DNA of 64,000 nucleotides from Halosimplex rubrum (lineage in GTDB: Archaea > Halobacteriota > Halobacteria > Halobacteriales > Haloarculaceae), in contig NZ_CP058910.1 in the NCBI RefSeq assembly GCF_013415885.1, forward strand, positions 4,154,001 through 4,218,000. The letters are read 5' to 3'. Positions 60,656-64,000 of the stretch are shown here, piece after piece. Each line of letters opens with the position of its first letter. Positions within the stretch are counted from its first letter, which is position 1. The notes under the pieces were generated by a model. The model was given only the letters and a program-made list of their open reading frames with translations, did no database searches and was not told the origin of the DNA. The position numbers were made by a program, and so were the translations under genes.

Positions 60656-61528
60656 CTACGGCTCGGGCGTCGCCGACGCCGTCCGGAACCGGACGTCGAT
60701 CCCGTCGGGGTCGGTCACTTCGAAGCCGTCCTCGCGGTCGGTCACCGGAACGCCGGCGGCCGAGAGGCGACGGCGGGCGGTCGCGACCGTGTCCGCGTCG
60801 GGCAGCAGGAACTCGAACCACGCCAGGCCGCGGCCGCCCGCCGGGTCGGTGCGACCGTTCCAGCTGTTGATCCCGACGTGGTGGTGGTAGTCGCCCGCGG
60901 CGAGAAACGAGGCGCCCCGCGCCTCGGTCCGGACGCCCAGTCCCAGCCGGTCGACGTAGAACGCCCGCGCCCGGTCGAGCGACGACACTTCGAGGTGGAC
61001 GTGTCCGATATCCGTCCCGGGCGGTGCCTCGGCGGCGCCGTCCGACTCGGCGGCGAGGTCCGACAGGTCCAGCGGCACCGTCCCGATCTCGACCGTGCCG
61101 TCGTCGGCGCGCGGCCACTCCTCGCGCCGACGGTCCGTGTACACCTCGACGCCGTTGCCCTCGGGGTCCGTGCAGTACAGCGCTTCGCTGACGTGGTGGT
61201 CCGAAGCGCCGTCGAGCGCCCCGCGCTCGCGGATCCGTTCGAGCGCGGCGCCGAGCGCCCCGCGGTCCGGGACTCGGAACGCGGTGTGGAACAGCCCGGC
61301 CTGTTCGCGCCGCCTCGGCGCCGCGTCCGGGTCACCAACCAGTTCCAGCAGCGGCGTCTCGCCGGCGCCGAGCGTCGCCGCCCGTTCGCTCCGGGTCCGA
61401 ACGGCGAGCCCGACGACGTCCCGGTAGAACGCGACCGTCTCGTCCACGTCCGCGACGGTCAGCGCCGTCCGGCCCATCCGGGCCGTCTCCGGAACGACGG
61501 GGTCGTTCGTCTCGCTGGCGTCGGTCAT
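60656..61528 (-). CDS. VOC-superfamily dioxygenase/glyoxalase, two-module
   Basis: 290 aa: two VOC modules in tandem. First: RTALTVADVDETVAFYRDVVGL, with DHHVSEALYCTDPEGNGVEVY. Second: GHVHLEVSSLDRARAFYVDRLGL, with HHHVGINSWNG. The metal ligands are His/His/Glu from these strands. Resembles CatE-type catechol 2,3-dioxygenases. Ring-cleavage or glyoxalase activity cannot be decided by sequence. Next to an LLM flavin oxidoreductase on the same strand. Confidence 0.88.
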   Translation of the reverse strand: MTDASETNDPVVPETARMGRTALTVADVDETVAFYRDVVGLAVRTRSERAATLGAGETPLLELVGDPDAAPRRREQAGLFHTAFRVPDRGALGAALERIRERGALDGASDHHVSEALYCTDPEGNGVEVYTDRRREEWPRADDGTVEIGTVPLDLSDLAAESDGAAEAPPGTDIGHVHLEVSSLDRARAFYVDRLGLGVRTEARGASFLAAGDYHHHVGINSWNGRTDPAGGRGLAWFEFLLPDADTVATARRRLSAAGVPVTDREDGFEVTDPDGIDVRFRTASATPEP

Positions 61529-61636
61529 CCCCTCGACATCGGAGTCGAGCGCATATGTAGTTCAGGCGGCATCAGTGTAACCGGCTCATCCGGTGGGGCT
61601 GAACCCCACGCGGCACCGACCGTCGGGACCGGCCCG

Positions 61637-62665
61637 TCACCGGCCGTCGAGGCCGACCCCGTCGGCGAGCAACTCGTGGGACCGCAGCGCGTCCTCGTGA
61701 GTCGGCGCGGACTGCTGGATCATCACCTCGTCGACGCCCACGCGGTCGGCCAGTTGGTCGAGCAGGCCGGCCAGCGTCTCCGGACTCCCCGAGATCGATC
61801 GCGGCCACTCGTCGGCGTCGAGCCGATCGGGCGTCGGCTCGGGAACCCCGCCGAGTTCGTCGATCGCCTCCTCCACCGTTGGCGGCGACCCGACCTCGCC
61901 GCGCTGCATCCGGCGGAAGACCGCCTCGGTGACCGATCGCAACCGAGCGGCCTCGCCGTCGGTCTCGGCGCAGACGGCGTTGACGGCGACCATCCCCCGC
62001 GGTTCGTCGATCCCGCCGGTCAGCTCCGAGGGTTCGAACGCCGCGCGGTAGGTCTCGAAGGCGCGGGTCGCGAATTGCGGGCGGATGAACGCCGCGAAGC
62101 AGTAGGGGAGGCCGAGTTCGGCCGCGACCTCCGCGCTCGACGGGCTCGATCCGAGCACCCACGGCACCGCCGGTCCCTCGGCCGACCCCGGGATCTCGAT
62201 ATCGCCGTAGGGGTGCTCGTCGGGGAAGTCGCCGTAGAGGTGCGAAGCGACCGCTTCGACCTTCTCGGCGTGGTCGCCGTCGGGGTCTTCGACGTGACGG
62301 TCGGTCCCGAGCGCCCGGTCGACCGCGGGAGAGCCGTTCGCCCGGCCGAGCCCGGCGTCGACCCGCCCCGGCGCGAGCGCGTCCAGCGCGCCGAACTGCT
62401 CGGCGACCTTCAGCGGGCTGTAGTGGTTGAGCAGGACCGCACCCGAGCCCAGTCGGATCGCGTCGGTCTCGGCCGCGAGGTGGCCCAGGAGCACCTCGGG
62501 CGTCGTCCCCGCGAGCGTCTCGGCGCGGCCGTGGTGTTCGGCCACCCATAACCGGGTGTAGCCGAGTCGCTCGGCCTGCTGTGCGGCTTCGACCGTATTC
62601 GCGTACGCCTCGGTCGCGGTGCCCGAGTCGGGGACGGGAGAGAGATCGACGATGGACAGATCCAT
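61637..62665 (-). CDS. LLM-class flavin-dependent oxidoreductase
   Basis: 342 aa, luciferase-like TIM barrel. N-terminal DLSIVDLSPV, WVAEHHGRAE, SGAVLLNHYSPLKVAEQFG and LDALAPGRVDAGLGR are standard group signatures. Uses FMN or F420; archaeal members often use F420, which haloarchaea make. Substrate unknown. The VOC gene lies 108 bp downstream on the same strand. Confidence 0.9.
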   Translation of the reverse strand: MDLSIVDLSPVPDSGTATEAYANTVEAAQQAERLGYTRLWVAEHHGRAETLAGTTPEVLLGHLAAETDAIRLGSGAVLLNHYSPLKVAEQFGALDALAPGRVDAGLGRANGSPAVDRALGTDRHVEDPDGDHAEKVEAVASHLYGDFPDEHPYGDIEIPGSAEGPAVPWVLGSSPSSAEVAAELGLPYCFAAFIRPQFATRAFETYRAAFEPSELTGGIDEPRGMVAVNAVCAETDGEAARLRSVTEAVFRRMQRGEVGSPPTVEEAIDELGGVPEPTPDRLDADEWPRSISGSPETLAGLLDQLADRVGVDEVMIQQSAPTHEDALRSHELLADGVGLDGR

Positions 62666-62802
62666 ACCGACGCTGTGGGATGGCGGGGGAAAACGGTTCG
62701 GCTCGCGGCGATCCGCGGACCGGCTCCGGAGGTGGTCGACCCGCGGTGAGGCGTACTACGTCCTGCTCACCCGGTCGGCGTGGGCCTCCCGGACTAGCGT
62801 GG

Positions 62803-64000
62803 TCACCGTCTCGGCCGCATCCGCCTCGACCGACGACGGGACCGTTGCGGTCGGCGAATCGCCGACGCGCCCGGCCGCCGAGACAGACCGAATCCCGACG
62901 GGGCGAGCGACCGGGACCCGCTACCCGCGAGGTCGTCGGCCGACACCTCGGTGCCGTTGATCCGGATCGTCACGTTCGTCTCGGCCGAGATCCGTGTGAA
63001 GTTCTCGATCGTCCCCTCGAACCTGTAGGCGTCGCCGTACCCGGCGTTGCCGGTGAACCCGTCGATGATCGTCCGCCCGTCGTCGGTCCGCCTGATCTCG
63101 TCGTTGGCCTCGGCTTTCACTCGCTGGGAGACGTTCGCCTTCTCGGCGGTGCCGTCGAGGACGATCTCGTACTCGTACTCGCCCTGCTCGCTCGCGACGA
63201 TCTCGAGCAACGACTTGCGCGGCGAGCGGACCTCCGAGGGGTCGAGCACGCGAACGTCGTCGTAGATCCAGCGGTCGCCCGCACCGTGGCCGAAGAAGCC
63301 GATGCCGCCGCTCGTCGGTGCCCCCTGTGGCTCGGGTGCGCGGATCGTCCCGAGCGGCGCGCTCGCGTTCGCTATCGGCGCTTCGTAGACTCTGAGGGCG
63401 ATATCGTCGGTCGAGGCGGCCCAGTCGACTTCGACCGTGTAGAACGTGTCCCGTCGGAAGTCGACGGCGGTCGTGCCGAGCGTCCGGTCGGAGCCGTTGG
63501 GCCGGTCGTACTGCAGGCGGACCGTGTCCGTCTGCGGCTCGAGCTCGACCTCGTACCGGTTGTTGAACCCGCTGTCGGGCTGCTGGCCGAACTGGAACGT
63601 CGTTCGGAAGTCCCAGTCCCCGTACGTTCCGACGTCGAACCGGAGCACGTCTCCCCTCTCGGGGTAGGTGTCGAGGCCGCTGAACGACGCGATCTCCGCG
63701 GGGTCGTCGCTCCCCGCGTACTGCAACGCACCGTCTCCCTCGGTGGTCGTCGTCGTGTTCACTCGCCAGGCCTCTTTCGATCCGGCGAGGGGGACGTACT
63801 CCGAGAGGGTTCCGTCCTCGAAGTCGTCGACCGACTCCGGCCGGATCGGGTCGGCGCTCCCGACCGCGACCGCTTCCGTCCCGACGTCGCTGGCCCCGCA
63901 GGTCTTCTCGACGGCGAGTCGCACGCTGTTAGTGCTGGCGTTGTCGTAGCTGTGGGTGACGTTCCGGCCGACCGCGTCGACGACGCCGTCGTTGTCGAAG
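62803..64000 (-). CDS. surface protein with lectin-like domain, N-terminus outside window
   Basis: About 400 codons visible; the frame runs open to the window edge, so the start is outside. Near the edge is FDNDGVVDAVGRNVTHSYDN, and then SVDDFEDGTLSEYVPL starts a ~190-residue concanavalin A-like/LamG-type beta domain ending DRWIYDDVRVLDPSEV. A strand-rich domain follows (EYEYEIVLDGTAEKANVSQR, FTGNAGYGDAYRFEG). Many N-glycosylation sequons. Secreted surface protein, perhaps glycan-binding. The last ~40 codons are arginine-rich and probably out of frame. Confidence 0.7.
   Translation of the reverse strand, partial: FDNDGVVDAVGRNVTHSYDNASTNSVRLAVEKTCGASDVGTEAVAVGSADPIRPESVDDFEDGTLSEYVPLAGSKEAWRVNTTTTTEGDGALQYAGSDDPAEIASFSGLDTYPERGDVLRFDVGTYGDWDFRTTFQFGQQPDSGFNNRYEVELEPQTDTVRLQYDRPNGSDRTLGTTAVDFRRDTFYTVEVDWAASTDDIALRVYEAPIANASAPLGTIRAPEPQGAPTSGGIGFFGHGAGDRWIYDDVRVLDPSEVRSPRKSLLEIVASEQGEYEYEIVLDGTAEKANVSQRVKAEANDEIRRTDDGRTIIDGFTGNAGYGDAYRFEGTIENFTRISAETNVTIRINGTEVSADDLAGSGSRSLAPSGFGLSRRPGASAIRRPQRSRRRSRRMRPRR

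Overview
The window is a piece of haloarchaeal (class Halobacteria) chromosome. The evidence is very high G+C with G/C-ending codons, strongly acidic proteins, archaeal TATA boxes 25-35 bp before start codons with few Shine-Dalgarno sites, Tat-type lipoprotein signals, a PGF-CTERM surface protein, archaeal RNase P RNA, Orc1/Cdc6, HTH_10 (Bat-type) regulators and an NAD-dependent DNA ligase. I found no rRNA, tRNA, CRISPR array, transposase or phage gene. Most of the window is core and metabolic genes, with a few patches of gene decay.

Layout. 0-1 kb: HTH/PIN gene pair. 1-6.8 kb: Ugp-like ABC importer with a divergent glycerophosphodiesterase. 6.8-8 kb: zinc-ribbon protein and UspA. 8-11.1 kb: ZnuABC-type metal importer behind a palindromic operator. 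11.1-14.7 kb: decay zone with an orc1/cdc6 3'-end remnant, HicAB, a GNAT, intact orc1/cdc6, a gutted Nudix gene and repeat copy A. 14.8-23.2 kb: isochorismatase, GNAT, M23-like, MOSC, Bat-type regulator, two alpha/beta hydrolases and CbiA/CbiE. 23.2-33.2 kb: small membrane proteins, UvrC, an ABC-2 exporter, LigA. 33.2-36.3 kb: an opsin-like/transducer pair and a norB fragment. 36.4-48 kb: aminotransferase, Hsp20, NAPRTase, two Hvo_1808-type surface proteins, RNase P RNA, nucleotidyltransferase, Rieske protein, repeat copy B, SDR, ArsA/Get3-like ATPase. 48-51.8 kb: dehydrogenases, TRAM protein, candidate structured RNA. 52-60.6 kb: CaCA antiporter, GGGP-synthase-like fusion, two prenyl-synthase-like proteins, MATE exporter and two TetR regulators with related operators. 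60.6-64 kb: VOC and LLM oxidoreductases and a partial surface protein.

The most notable system is at 33254-35585. An HtrII-like transducer overlaps by 8 bp a seven-helix protein that aligns with sensory rhodopsin II, but the retinal-linking lysine is arginine and the retinal-pocket aromatics are gone, while the residues that contact the transducer remain. This looks like a taxis receptor that has kept the rhodopsin scaffold and lost light sensing. Second are a dispersed ~310-bp repeat whose long hairpin has a compensatory base-pair change between copies, and an isoprenoid-like cluster containing a catalytically dead prenyl synthase homologue.
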